Shown piece after piece: positions 1 through 8,460 of a stretch of 64,000 nt of DNA. Made by a program: the position numbers and the translations under genes. Position 1 is the first letter of the stretch; each line of letters opens with the position of its first letter. Source of the DNA: an uncultured Bacteroidales bacterium (lineage in GTDB: Bacteria; Bacteroidota; Bacteroidia; Bacteroidales; Paludibacteraceae); assembly GCA_900319645.1 (NCBI GenBank), contig ONPG01000002.1:186001-250000 (forward strand), written 5' to 3'. The notes under the pieces are model-generated. The model saw nothing but the letters and a program-made list of their open reading frames with translations. It was not told the origin of the DNA and searched no databases.

Positions 1-35
1 GCAATAGATAGAAAAAGGAATACAATACGTTTCAT
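1..35 (-). CDS. N-terminal fragment of a probable secreted protein (runs off the window)
   Basis: An ATG at 35-33 on the minus strand opens a frame reading MKRIVFLFLSI before the window edge. A basic N-terminus followed by a hydrophobic run is the start of a signal peptide. It lies 32 nt after the stop of the preceding leftward gene, so it is probably the next gene of the same group. The product cannot be inferred. Confidence 0.5.
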   Translation of the reverse strand, partial: MKRIVFLFLSI

Positions 36-67
36 ATATTTGTCAATTTTCAGTTTTCAATTTCCAC

Positions 68-1399
68 TTATCCGTTGATTTGGCGGATGAGCATTCCGGG
101 AACAATGCTGTTGGCACGGGTCTTGTCGCCGTCAATGCGGAACAGGGTGCCTTCGGTCTCGCCGTCGGAATCGTTCTCGAGCAGCGCGTTGAAGCGGTTG
201 TCCCAGATATGGTTCTTGACCGGTTTGAGTATTGCCACGCGGCGGTATTCAATGCGTCCTTTCACCAGTTTGCACTCCAGCACCTCGAATTTCATGTTGT
301 CCTCCACGCCCTCTTTCTCGCCGATTTGTGCGCGGAAGCCGACGGGATTGCCTTTTTTGTCGTATTCGATGGAGGTAATCGGAGCTTTCACACGGAACGC
401 CTCGAAGCGTTTTTGCAGTTTGGCGATGTTCTTGTCGATAGAGCGGACGGTGATCATCTGCAGCAGATCCTCGCGGTTGTATTTGCCCACCAGTTTGGTT
501 TTCTCGGCATTGGCGGATTCCGTTCCTAAATAGACGAGACGGAACATATCTTTGTCCTGCAGGAAAGCAGCCATCCGTTCGGGATTAGGCTCGGAGGTAT
601 AGTATTTCTCGTAGAACTCATTGGCGAGGCTGTCGTTCCAGACCAGTTGGAAGAGATAGGTGTGGGTCATCACTTTGAATCCCGTGAACTTGTCGGAGAT
701 GTCTCCTACGTCCTCCGCCAGGCGTCTTCCTGCGTTGCCTCCGGAGAGTGCATCCAGCACTCCGCCCAGGACAGCAAACGTTGTTTTGGTAGCCGTGGCG
801 CGGTCTTCGGCGGTGATATAAGTCATATCACTGACGAGCACGAAAGAATGGCTGATCAGCTCTTCGCTCACGTCTTGCAACGCCGCTACGCCCTCCACCG
901 TGAAGCGTGCTTTCTCCACGTCCAGCACGGAGGCGTTGTAGTCGCTCCGTTCTTCGATCAAACTGGTATTGAAATGTGCGTCCTGCAGTGTCTCGCCTGT
1001 CAGGTTAAACCATTTGGCGACAATCCGTTTGCCAATCTCCGCTTCGTTGAGCAGTTGGAGCAGCGCGTCCGCGTTGGCTTGTTTCTCTTCGGCGGTCAGG
1101 ACAATACTGCTGCCGTAGGTCTGGCGGTGCAGACCATTGCCTTTATGCTTGCTGACATCGCTGATGAGCGAGTTGTCCAACACGTGCAGACCGACGTCGT
1201 GCATGTCGTATTTGTCCTCCGGCGGCAGGTCTTTGAAAATCTTGTACACGTCATAGCCGAACTCATCCTCCGGATGGTAGATCATCATAGAAGTCAGAGC
1301 GTTGCGGAAATACTTGCTGACAGTTTTCTTCTCCGCCTCTTGTGCGTGAAGCGTCACGCAGCCGAGCAGCAGGCTAAAGATCAGTAAATGTTTTTTCAT
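68..1399 (-). CDS. Secreted protein of unknown function (443 aa)
   Basis: I do not recognise a family. The protein starts with a clear signal peptide (about residues 1-19, ending in LHAQ), so it is exported to the periplasm or beyond. The body is mixed polar and aliphatic with no further membrane segment and no cysteine-rich or repeat region. A Gly/Ala-rich stretch near residues 205-225 (LGGVLDALSGGNAGRR) is the only visibly biased part. It follows the collagen-like gene by 12 nt and shares its direction, so it is probably co-transcribed with the secreted proteins upstream of it (2.6-4.3 kb). It lacks the short C-terminal tail found on other secreted proteins in this window. Confidence 0.7.
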   Translation of the reverse strand: MKKHLLIFSLLLGCVTLHAQEAEKKTVSKYFRNALTSMMIYHPEDEFGYDVYKIFKDLPPEDKYDMHDVGLHVLDNSLISDVSKHKGNGLHRQTYGSSIVLTAEEKQANADALLQLLNEAEIGKRIVAKWFNLTGETLQDAHFNTSLIEERSDYNASVLDVEKARFTVEGVAALQDVSEELISHSFVLVSDMTYITAEDRATATKTTFAVLGGVLDALSGGNAGRRLAEDVGDISDKFTGFKVMTHTYLFQLVWNDSLANEFYEKYYTSEPNPERMAAFLQDKDMFRLVYLGTESANAEKTKLVGKYNREDLLQMITVRSIDKNIAKLQKRFEAFRVKAPITSIEYDKKGNPVGFRAQIGEKEGVEDNMKFEVLECKLVKGRIEYRRVAILKPVKNHIWDNRFNALLENDSDGETEGTLFRIDGDKTRANSIVPGMLIRQING

Positions 1400-1411
1400 C
1401 GTACGCCTCCC

Positions 1412-2608
1412 TTATTTGATAATCTGTTGGTATATTGAATTCACGTCCGCCAGCACGTAGAGGAAATCTCCCCGTTTGCCGTCCTTGCCATCTTTTCCGT
1501 TCTTGCCGTCCGGGGCTTTGCCGGAACAGCCGCTGCCTTTTCCGTGTATGCCGCCTTCGCCGCCCTTGCCGCCTTTTCCGCCTTTGCCGGCGTCAATGGT
1601 GGCGATGAGTCCGTCCAGACCGTAGGCTTCTACCAGCTCCGGGCTGATAAAAAACAGGAATTTGCCTCCGTCGGTTCCATCTTCGCCGTCTTCGCCGTCT
1701 TCACCGGGTTTGGCGCAGGTGCCCGCTACAGTACGGGTGTTACCGTCTTTGTCGGTATAGGTCTTCTTGTCTGTTCCGTTGGCGCCGTAACGACCTTTCT
1801 TGCCGTTCTTGCCGTCCTTGCCATCCGCGTTGATGGTCAGAGGCAGTTCCACAACCTCCATGTTTTTTGTCTCCAGGTCGCAAAGCAAGCCCAGATGGTC
1901 GGAGGTAGTGCTGCTGAACGGACTCAGAGCCAAGGTCCGGGTCTCACCGGACATCTCCAACTCTTTGGACCAGGACATCTGCAGGTCGAAGGTATAAGTG
2001 GCGTCGGAGGCGATGTGGCGACAACGGATCTTGTGCTCCAGCGGGTAGTCGCCGTGAGCGATGGCTATAGCGGGCACGTTCAGCACTATCTTGTTACCCT
2101 CCATGCGAATGGCTTCGCTGGTGGTGGTGAACTCGAAGTCGTTCATCGGAACGGCTTTGTGGTCGCGGTTGATAATCTGTATCTCGTTGCCGTTCTGGAG
2201 AATAGCGTACGAGAGACGGTCTTTCTTGACGTTGAACTTACCCTCGCTGCCCTTCACAGCCTCGCGTCCGTGCGAGGTGTTGAGAAGCCGGTAGTTGGGC
2301 GTGCTGATGGTGTACTTTTCTTCAGGATTGACCCGAATGGAGAAAGCCTGATCGTTTTCCAAGACCATGAAACGCGATTTCCTCGTTTCGATAGCCGCAC
2401 TCACCACGGGGTGGGTGCCGGAGGTGGGAGTGATGTATTTATGGTTACGCTCCACGCGGGTGCGTTCGTATTTCTTAGCCATCGCTTCGGGCATAGCCGC
2501 CTCGGCGCAAACCGCTTTAGGTATCTGCCGACAGAGGTCGGACAAACGTTGTGCATAACTGCCGCTCAACACGAGCAGCGCACTCATCATTAGGGTGAAT
2601 CTTTTCAT
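1412..2608 (-). CDS. Secreted protein with collagen-like Gly-rich segments (398 aa)
   Basis: A signal peptide (residues 1-19, ending GSYAQ) precedes about 235 residues of ordinary globular sequence. Three low-complexity segments follow at roughly residues 263-280, 298-312 and 340-378, built from G-K-D/G-K-N/G-E-D triplets and runs such as GKGGKGGEGG. Gly at every third position resembles bacterial collagen-like domains, but the segments are short, proline-poor and interrupted, so a stable triple helix is not assured. The gene sits between the LPP20-like genes and the unknown secreted gene, all leftward with gaps under 35 nt, suggesting an envelope operon. No catalytic motif is visible. Exact function unknown. 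Confidence 0.75.
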   Translation of the reverse strand: MKRFTLMMSALLVLSGSYAQRLSDLCRQIPKAVCAEAAMPEAMAKKYERTRVERNHKYITPTSGTHPVVSAAIETRKSRFMVLENDQAFSIRVNPEEKYTISTPNYRLLNTSHGREAVKGSEGKFNVKKDRLSYAILQNGNEIQIINRDHKAVPMNDFEFTTTSEAIRMEGNKIVLNVPAIAIAHGDYPLEHKIRCRHIASDATYTFDLQMSWSKELEMSGETRTLALSPFSSTTSDHLGLLCDLETKNMEVVELPLTINADGKDGKNGKKGRYGANGTDKKTYTDKDGNTRTVAGTCAKPGEDGEDGEDGTDGGKFLFFISPELVEAYGLDGLIATIDAGKGGKGGKGGEGGIHGKGSGCSGKAPDGKNGKDGKDGKRGDFLYVLADVNSIYQQIIK

Positions 2609-2630
2609 GTGCGTATATAAACAAGGTGTT

Positions 2631-3557
2631 TTAGGGAATATAGCACCTTGTGGAGATTTTCTTGCCTATAACGGTGTATTGTATATCCAGCCAGTTCTGC
2701 TCGCCTTCGTAGCAGCCAGTGGAGTAGTCGTAACGGATGACGGCTGTGTTGCCGTTCATCTTGGTCTCGATGGCTGTCAGACAATTGGTTTTTGTCTTCG
2801 GAACCAGCGAATGGAGAAGTTGTGTGCTACCGTAGAACAATGCGGCAACTGTTTGTGTGCGGTCGGAGGAAAGAACCTCCACATGCAGGTTCTGCGTCAT
2901 CATCTGCTCGTATGTCCTGCGGATGGCAGCGCAGATGTCACGCCGCTGATCGTCTTCGCGGAGTGTGGCGGCGAACTGTTTGAGCCGGCTGTGCTGCATC
3001 AGCATCTGGTCCAGGCTGGTGTAGGTGGAAAAATCCGCAGAAGCAAACGCCTGAATCGTGTCGTTGATGGCTTTCTGGCGTGCGTTGTACTCGTCAGACA
3101 GCAGACGCAGTTGCGAGCGGGTGAACGGATATTTGACGTGGTAGGAATAGTAGGTGGATTTGTCGCTCTTGCGGATCTTCATCCAATAGTAGTCCGTTGC
3201 GCGTGAGGGAGATACCTCGGACAAGTAGGGGATGTCTGCCGCCTCCACGTTCAGGCGGCTTTTCATCTCATGGCGGGACTGGATGTCTCCGTTCTCGCTG
3301 ACCTCATGGAGGGTGATAGAGGTGGCGGACTCGACGTGCGTTGCCACGGCAGAGATGATCTGCTCGCGTACGCTTGTCATGGCTTTCTGCTGAGCGTCAG
3401 CCAATGTTCCCGCCTCGGCGGAAACAATGATATAATCCTCCTCCATCCCGCCGATCCATTTCGGAGCACGGCGTGCAGACGAGTCCACCACTTTGTCAGC
3501 GGCAACTGCCGCTCCGAGGAGCAGCAGTGCCGTTGCAAAGCAAAATAATCGCTTCAT
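2631..3557 (-). CDS. LPP20-like exported protein (308 aa)
   Basis: A signal peptide (about residues 1-19, ending AAVAA) is followed by a region typical of LPP20/FlgT-N-like domains: P-K-W-I near residue 32, then EAGTLADAQQKAMTSVREQI, a pattern where 'A..A...A...' helices follow a short strand. The second half (after residue 160) is helical and unassigned. Two other exported proteins flank it in the same direction, and the next gene upstream (3589-4269) carries a related helix pattern. LPP20 domains occur in exported lipoproteins of unknown role; this copy has no lipobox. Inferred location is periplasmic. Confidence in the family is moderate because no alignment could be run. Confidence 0.65.
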   Translation of the reverse strand: MKRLFCFATALLLLGAAVAADKVVDSSARRAPKWIGGMEEDYIIVSAEAGTLADAQQKAMTSVREQIISAVATHVESATSITLHEVSENGDIQSRHEMKSRLNVEAADIPYLSEVSPSRATDYYWMKIRKSDKSTYYSYHVKYPFTRSQLRLLSDEYNARQKAINDTIQAFASADFSTYTSLDQMLMQHSRLKQFAATLREDDQRRDICAAIRRTYEQMMTQNLHVEVLSSDRTQTVAALFYGSTQLLHSLVPKTKTNCLTAIETKMNGNTAVIRYDYSTGCYEGEQNWLDIQYTVIGKKISTRCYIP

Positions 3558-3588
3558 GATTCTTTTGTTCTTTGTCTATCGTCTTGGA

Positions 3589-4269
3589 TTAGAAGCCCAG
3601 CACTTTGTCCAGTTGCTCGTGGAGGTTCTGGCCTTTGGCTTCCAGTTCGTCGCGGATAGCTTTCTTGGCAGCAGCCTTTGCCATCTCGCTGTTGTAAGCG
3701 ATACGAACGAGTACCTCGTGGTTCTTCTTGCTGTTAATGCGGAAGCACTCCATTACAGGAATAGTACGTCCGATAGACTGGGAGATGAGGTTTTTGCTGG
3801 ACATAACGGTCTCCGAGATAGAAGCGGCCTCTTCGGGAGAGAGCTGTTTGTTGGCAACCGTGTTCTCCAACAGAGCGGAAACCTCAGTCTGGATGTTTCC
3901 AGCCAGGTTGGTGATAGCCAGCGAGTTAGCAGCTACTTTGGCTGCGTCGTAGTTCTCGCCAACAGACGATGCCTCGCCCATGATATATTTCGGGAACTGG
4001 TTCTCGTCATACTCATACTGCATCAGATAAGCACGCTCCAACTGTTTCTCCAGAGGCAGTGCGCCCGGCTTAACCTGCCAACCTTCTTTTTTGAGACGTT
4101 TGGCTTCCTTGCGGGTGTTTTTGTCCACTTTGGCTTTCAGGTCTTTCTTTGCCATTTTCTGGATTTCCTGACGCTCCTTGCGGAGTTCTTTGGCCGTCGG
4201 CTGATCAGCAGCCATAACTGTACCACAGGCTACTACTGCAGCCATCATGATCATTAAAAGCTTTTTCAT
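3589..4269 (-). CDS. LPP20-family-like exported protein (226 aa)
   Basis: A signal peptide (residues 1-20, ending GTVMA) is followed by a very basic stretch (about residues 26-68, rich in K and R with short EAKRLKKEG-like runs), then a region with the 'K-V-A-A-N-S-L-A' helix pattern and a final strand-helix part (IPVMECFRINSKKNHEVLVRI) typical of LPP20-like domains. The protein is probably periplasmic. It lies 31 nt upstream of the other LPP20-like gene, so the two probably form a pair that arose by duplication. No enzyme motif is seen. Confidence 0.65.
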   Translation of the reverse strand: MKKLLMIMMAAVVACGTVMAADQPTAKELRKERQEIQKMAKKDLKAKVDKNTRKEAKRLKKEGWQVKPGALPLEKQLERAYLMQYEYDENQFPKYIMGEASSVGENYDAAKVAANSLAITNLAGNIQTEVSALLENTVANKQLSPEEAASISETVMSSKNLISQSIGRTIPVMECFRINSKKNHEVLVRIAYNSEMAKAAAKKAIRDELEAKGQNLHEQLDKVLGF

Positions 4270-4311
4270 AATAATACGAATGTTAAGTTAATGTGTTGTT
4301 ATTTGTTTCTA

Positions 4312-4659
4312 TTATTTGTTTTTTCCTAACACGTAGGCAATCATCAGCCATATTAGCAGCACTACGCCGGAGGTGAGCAGATAGGTGGGCTGCGAAAGAC
4401 CTGTTTTCAGCGCAAAGACAAATTGCATCGCAATGACCGCCACGGCAAAAATACCGTTGAACACTTTGAAATTGACGTTACGTGCTTTGTCTTCCAGCGC
4501 TACGGCCATCGTTCCCGCCCATGTCAGGAATGTGCTGATACCGCCCGTTACGGCTATCACCCAGCGTAGTTCTTCCGTGCGGCAATAGGAAAATAGTGCG
4601 TATGCAACCAGTGCACCTAATGCCAGCGACAAAATAGTCATAATAGGATTGATTTTCAT
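4312..4659 (-). CDS. Small integral membrane protein (115 aa)
   Basis: I chose the ATG at 4659 (MKINPIMTIL) because the longer frame to 4752 would overlap the upstream GYF gene by 73 nt and lacks a sensible N-terminus. The protein is mostly four hydrophobic segments (about residues 7-22, 30-50, 63-80 and 91-110), with an acidic/basic loop EDKARN after the second. It is probably an inner-membrane protein. It is 20 nt downstream of a small GYF-domain gene and in the same direction as the SPFH/zinc-ribbon genes, so it may be a membrane partner of that group. No family recognised. Confidence 0.65.
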   Translation of the reverse strand: MKINPIMTILSLALGALVAYALFSYCRTEELRWVIAVTGGISTFLTWAGTMAVALEDKARNVNFKVFNGIFAVAVIAMQFVFALKTGLSQPTYLLTSGVVLLIWLMIAYVLGKNK

Positions 4660-4679
4660 TGCTGTATGTGTTTTTGGGG

Positions 4680-4991
4680 TTACGATTGAAACAACGGTGC
4701 TAATTCCGCTACCGTAGAAGCCTGCTGCCAGGCTGCCATGCCTTGACACCACACAAGTGTCTGCGACGTGATTTGCCCTGTCGGAACAAACGGTCGCAAC
4801 TGCTCAATGGTGAACGGACCGTATTGTTTTCCGTTAATAGCCAGAAAATAGGCGGTAGCCTTGGGAATTGGAGGGGGAGTCGGTTGGGAAGCAGACGTAT
4901 TCGCCGCATTCATCATCTGCGGTATTTGTTGCACAACGGCCATACCCAAGCCCAGTTCCACGACTTTGTCAAACATACCGGAATCACTCAT
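4680..4991 (-). CDS. Small GYF_2-domain protein (103 aa)
   Basis: The C-terminal half (residues about 46-100) is a GYF_2 (DUF4339-type) domain: YFLAINGKQYGPFTIEQL, then G-Q-I-T-S-Q-T-L-V-W and W-Q-Q-A. This domain resembles the peptide-binding GYF fold and is common in Bacteroidota at the ends of membrane or cytosolic proteins. Residues 1-45 are a short helix plus a Pro-rich linker (TPPPIPK). The gene is separated from the next GYF gene by the 102-bp MITE. Three consecutive genes carry this domain, so a shared binding partner is likely. No signal peptide is visible, so it is probably cytosolic. Confidence 0.75.
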   Translation of the reverse strand: MSDSGMFDKVVELGLGMAVVQQIPQMMNAANTSASQPTPPPIPKATAYFLAINGKQYGPFTIEQLRPFVPTGQITSQTLVWCQGMAAWQQASTVAELAPLFQS

Positions 4992-5016
4992 AGTACTGCG
5001 TATTGGAGGTTATTAT

Positions 5017-5118
5017 GGGCACTTCTAAAAATTCCACGTTTTTAGTTAAGCCCGTTTTGTTAATACATTTGGCATTTCAAAACTCGAAATCAATATAAAG
5101 CAATTTTTAGAATTGCCC
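5017..5118. mobile_element. MITE, 102 bp, with inverted ends and a 4-bp target duplication
   Basis: The ends are inverted repeats of about 19 bp (left GGGCACTTCTAAAAATTCC, right end the complement with 2 mismatches). The bases TTAT occur directly outside both ends (5013-5016 and 5119-5122), which is a target-site duplication. The interior is A/T-rich with no reading frame. The right copy of TTAT supplies the stop codon of the leftward gene 5119-5493, so insertion occurred exactly at its 3' end. No transposase is in the window, so it would have been mobilised in trans. Confidence 0.75.
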
Positions 5119-5493
5119 TTATAGATTTGCCAGGCAGTTTTTCAGATTTACCCATTCCGGCGTCCCTTGTTTCCAAACCTGTGTATTCTCGTCTATCACG
5201 TCAGCGATAGCCAAACCCTTGAGTTGCTCCAGCGTCAACGGGCCTTTCTGCGCACCGTTGAGCAGTACAAAAAACTGTGCTTCTGCAACTTTGCGCTCCT
5301 GCTCCAGGCGGTCAAAGACGGGCGAAGAGGCGGCTTGGGGGACATTGCCAACTGCCACAGGCGTCTGCATAGCCTGTATGTTCTGTAGTGCTTGTTGGGT
5401 CATCTGGCTGTTTACACCCGATTGTACCATTTGGTTCTGGGTGTAAAAACCGCTGCCGGCACTAACCAATGCGTCAAATTCCTGAGGGTTCAT
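5119..5493 (-). CDS. GYF_2-domain protein (124 aa)
   Basis: Residues about 72-122 form a GYF_2 domain (FFVLLNGAQKGPLTLEQL, later T-Q-V-W-K-Q-G-T-P-E-W). The first 70 residues are Gln/Asn-rich with no membrane segment (MNPQEFDALVSAGSGFYTQ...). It is cytosolic by appearance. The stop codon lies inside the target duplication of the adjacent MITE, but the C-terminus looks complete compared with its two GYF neighbours. It follows the SPFH-GYF gene by 75 nt and probably belongs to the same transcription unit. The domain is a probable protein-protein interaction module; the partner is unknown. Confidence 0.75.
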   Translation of the reverse strand: MNPQEFDALVSAGSGFYTQNQMVQSGVNSQMTQQALQNIQAMQTPVAVGNVPQAASSPVFDRLEQERKVAEAQFFVLLNGAQKGPLTLEQLKGLAIADVIDENTQVWKQGTPEWVNLKNCLANL

Positions 5494-5568
5494 ATTGTTT
5501 CCCTTTCTATTTTCAGTTTTCAGATTTTCTTATCTCGCTCTGCTCGAACGATGGTCTCAACGTGCAAC

Positions 5569-7155
5569 TTACAGCACAGGCGGTGGTGGAGGAACGCTAC
5601 CCGGCATAGGCGGGGTGGGCGGTGCCTGGAATAGAACTGCCAGTGCAGGAACGGCGCTTATTGCCGCCCATTGCGGCATACCTTGTGTCCACACCAGTGT
5701 CTGCATGTTAATCTGTCCTGCGGCAGCCATCTGACGCAAGGTGTTGGTATCAAACGGACCAGCCTGCTGGTTGTTGACCAACACAAAATAGGCTGCTGCC
5801 TGCGGGGTGGGCGGTGCAGGAGGCGTCTGACCCGGCATAGGCGGAGGCGTTGGGGCACCTGCTTGTGCCACTTGGTTGTTGAACGCATTGCCCATGTTGC
5901 CCATCATCTGGCCCATTTGACCAGCCATGCCTGTAGCCATGCCCATGCCCATCATCATGCCTGCGGGGTTCATGCCGCCGTTGCCCATATCCATGGAGGA
6001 CATATTGCCGATGTTCTCCATGCCGGTACGCATAACTTCTCCTTGTACGTTGACGGTGTGAGCTCCCAGATAGGCCTGCTCTGTAGCGAGGTCGGTACGA
6101 TGCATCGTAGAATCGGTCTGCGCGTGCTGAGCGTATTGTGCTTCTTCGCGCATACGAGCCAGCATATCCTCCTGGTGATCCATCTGGATCTCCGCCTGAC
6201 GAGCCACCGCTCCGTTGCGCACAGCGGCATCGGTAGCCAATTGGCTGAGTACATTGGCCTGGTTTTGCATAGAGATATTGTATGCCTGACGCGAAGTCAG
6301 ATCCTTGAGCTGCTGGTAGTCCTCGCTGCCCTCGTTGAAACGGATATCGGTGATATCCAGTCGTGTCGGCCAGATACCCAGGCTATCGCGCAGGTCTCTG
6401 TATATCTTTTGGTAGATAAGGCTAGACCATTGCTCTATCATCTCATTGGCCTGGAGCACAAATACGCCTTCCGGTATCTTGGAGAACGTACCTTTGACAG
6501 AACTGGTCACCATGGCTTCAATACGTTTCTCCACCTCGTCCATCGTGGTGTCTTTGCCACCCCATTGACGGAAGACTTTGCGTGCGGCTTCTTTGGTGGT
6601 CTCTATGCGGAAATCCTCAAAATCCAACGTAGTCAGTCCGTTCTGCTTCTGGATCATGTATAGTTGCTCCATCTGCATGTCGGTGGGTGCAGCGGCAAAA
6701 GTGAGCGTACCATCCACTGCCATCTCGATGGTGAACATGGAATACTCTCTCTGCGAAGGACGAACGGTGAAGAACGGCACGGTGAAATGAACCTGCATAC
6801 CGCCCTCGTTGAGAGTGATGAAATATATCTGTGCCTGGAACGGCGTACCGCCGGCATAAGCCGCGCCGATGATATTTGCCAATACAGGCATGTTTCCGGT
6901 GTCGATAGTGCCGTTGAAATAGCCTAATCGAACATCCGACTTGCCACCACTATTCGGATAGATAAAGATGGCAGCTTGCCCTTCGTTCACCAGCAGACTG
7001 CTGCCTGTGCGGATGGCGTTCTCCTTGTTGGTAGAATTGGCTTCCTGGCCTTTCGGACGCCATTTGTAAATCAGGTAGTTTTTTACATCACCAATGTTGA
7101 TGGCATCCATGATACCGCCTTCATTCGTTTTCTTTCCAAAACCAAAAAGTCCCAT
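5569..7155 (-). CDS. SPFH-domain protein with C-terminal GYF_2 domain (528 aa)
   Basis: Residues about 25-330 match the YdjI-like SPFH (stomatin/flotillin-type) family: a short N-terminus (MGLFGFGKK), then a beta-rich region and a helix (SSLIYQKIYRDLRDSLGIWPTRLDITDIRF) typical of these membrane-associated scaffolds. A Gln/Ala-rich coiled coil follows, then a Met/Gly-rich tract (about residues 395-435), a Pro-rich linker, and a GYF_2 domain (about residues 458-510). The last residues are again Pro-rich. In Bacillus, YdjI works with zinc-finger membrane proteins to bring PspA-type stress proteins to the membrane. The zinc-ribbon membrane protein directly upstream (35 nt) fits a comparable role here, but that is inference. 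Confidence 0.8.
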   Translation of the reverse strand: MGLFGFGKKTNEGGIMDAINIGDVKNYLIYKWRPKGQEANSTNKENAIRTGSSLLVNEGQAAIFIYPNSGGKSDVRLGYFNGTIDTGNMPVLANIIGAAYAGGTPFQAQIYFITLNEGGMQVHFTVPFFTVRPSQREYSMFTIEMAVDGTLTFAAAPTDMQMEQLYMIQKQNGLTTLDFEDFRIETTKEAARKVFRQWGGKDTTMDEVEKRIEAMVTSSVKGTFSKIPEGVFVLQANEMIEQWSSLIYQKIYRDLRDSLGIWPTRLDITDIRFNEGSEDYQQLKDLTSRQAYNISMQNQANVLSQLATDAAVRNGAVARQAEIQMDHQEDMLARMREEAQYAQHAQTDSTMHRTDLATEQAYLGAHTVNVQGEVMRTGMENIGNMSSMDMGNGGMNPAGMMMGMGMATGMAGQMGQMMGNMGNAFNNQVAQAGAPTPPPMPGQTPPAPPTPQAAAYFVLVNNQQAGPFDTNTLRQMAAAGQINMQTLVWTQGMPQWAAISAVPALAVLFQAPPTPPMPGSVPPPPPVL

Positions 7156-7190
7156 AATTATTTACGATTTTATGATTTACGATTTATGGT

Positions 7191-8207
7191 TTATTTGTAG
7201 GCTGCTACAATCTTGTTGAGCCTCTCTTCCACGCGTGCTTTGCTGTAATACCCCGATCGGTTGGCAGCAAAATGCAGCGCTTTTTTTGCGATGAACTCGT
7301 GTGCAGGAGTGATCAATCCCGCCGCACACATCAGTTTGACGCACTCCTCCATATAGCCGTAGTATTCCGTGTCGGTGGGCTTGCTCTCCACGTTGATGTA
7401 GCCTTCCGCCTGATCGTAGTCGCCTATGGAGAGGAGGTAGTTGTACAAACCGTGGTTGAGAGGCTGTGTGTAATTGCCCTGCCCGTAGAATTCCACCAAT
7501 GATTTGGCGTCTTCCCACATGCCTTTGTCCAGATATTTGCTCAGCAGCGTGACGTAGCCCTCAATCACGTCATCTTTGTCCTTCTTGTATCCCACCACAT
7601 AATTGCGTGCGGATTTGAGATTGTCTTTGTCCACCGCCTTGGTGACTGCAGTTACGCACCGGTTGGCATTGTTGGCAGCTGTGTCGCGGAATGCAATCAA
7701 CACTCCTCCACATACCAGCAATGCGATCACCACGCAAGCGGCTATCACCAGTGATCTGGTGTGCTCGCGCAGCCAGTCCTTGCGGTCGGCATCTTTCTTT
7801 TTCTGCTGAATGGCCGCATACAAGCCGTCGAACTCATCGGCAAAGGGTTTCAGTTGCTCATCCTTGGGGAAGGAAACTTTGATCTTCTCGATAAGCTCCT
7901 GATATTTCACCATATAGGCATCAGCCAGCGGGCTGTCCAGATTTTTAATACGTGGTTTCAGTGCCGTAACAAACTCCAGCAGATCGGCTTTGGAATTGGG
8001 GATAGGGAAGGTTTCGATAGCCTGGCATTTGTCTTCGTCATATTCCAACAAAGCCAGCTGAGCTGCCAGAATGCGCGAACTCATATTGGCCTCTATGCCG
8101 CTGAACTCCCAGCCGCATTTGGGGCACACGGATGCCGATTCGGGAACAGTAGCTCCGCACACAGGGCAATGCAATGCCTCTCCACCTTTAGTCTTGTATT
8201 CACTCAT
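7191..8207 (-). CDS. Zinc-ribbon membrane protein (338 aa)
   Basis: Residues about 14-35 form a double CxxC zinc ribbon (CPVCGAT...CPKCGWEF). A helical cytosolic region follows, then one membrane segment near residues 151-172 (SLVIAACVVIALLVCGGVLIAF) and a C-terminal helical-repeat region (about 180-335) that looks TPR-like. This makes a single-pass inner-membrane protein with the ribbon in the cytosol. It is the first gene of the leftward group and has its own promoter at 8268-8298. It is 35 nt upstream of the SPFH-GYF gene. A role as membrane anchor or sensor for the SPFH protein is plausible by analogy with Bacillus YdjG/YdjI but unproven. Confidence 0.75.
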   Translation of the reverse strand: MSEYKTKGGEALHCPVCGATVPESASVCPKCGWEFSGIEANMSSRILAAQLALLEYDEDKCQAIETFPIPNSKADLLEFVTALKPRIKNLDSPLADAYMVKYQELIEKIKVSFPKDEQLKPFADEFDGLYAAIQQKKKDADRKDWLREHTRSLVIAACVVIALLVCGGVLIAFRDTAANNANRCVTAVTKAVDKDNLKSARNYVVGYKKDKDDVIEGYVTLLSKYLDKGMWEDAKSLVEFYGQGNYTQPLNHGLYNYLLSIGDYDQAEGYINVESKPTDTEYYGYMEECVKLMCAAGLITPAHEFIAKKALHFAANRSGYYSKARVEERLNKIVAAYK

Positions 8208-8267
8208 AATGATATCAGGTATTAGTTTTTTACGCTCTATAGTGTATAGAAAATACTATCTTGGGCG

Positions 8268-8298
8268 CAAAGGTACGAAAAATATTTCATATACGCAA
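8268..8298 (-). promoter_or_regulatory. Promoter of the zinc-ribbon/SPFH gene group
   Basis: On the minus strand TTGC is followed 23 nt later (start to start) by TACCTTTG, the Bacteroidota -7 box. Transcription should begin near 8261, about 54 nt before the ATG at 8207. Confidence 0.65.
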
Positions 8299-8395
8299 AT
8301 TTTTCTCTCTTTTTTTGTGCAAATAGTAATTATATACCCGATTTTATATATTTTTAGGAACACGCGTGCTTGTGCGTGCGCGTAATGCTACACCT

Positions 8396-8436
8396 TAAAA
8401 AAGAACAGAGACCGGTCTGTTCAGACGCGGTCTCTG
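8396..8436 (-). terminator. Intrinsic terminator of the outer-membrane protein gene
   Basis: A 9-bp stem (CAGAGACCG / CGGTCTCTG, 8406-8414 with 8428-8436) plus an inner GTCTG/CAGAC pairing is followed on the minus strand by a T-rich run (8396-8405). It lies 24 nt after the stop of the leftward gene 8461-8955. Confidence 0.75.
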
Positions 8437-8460
8437 CATTCGATTGGGTACTACTCTTTA

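Noticed and set aside
5017..5118. Regulatory hairpin instead of a MITE
   Set aside because: The matching 4-bp duplications directly outside the inverted ends are better explained by transposition.
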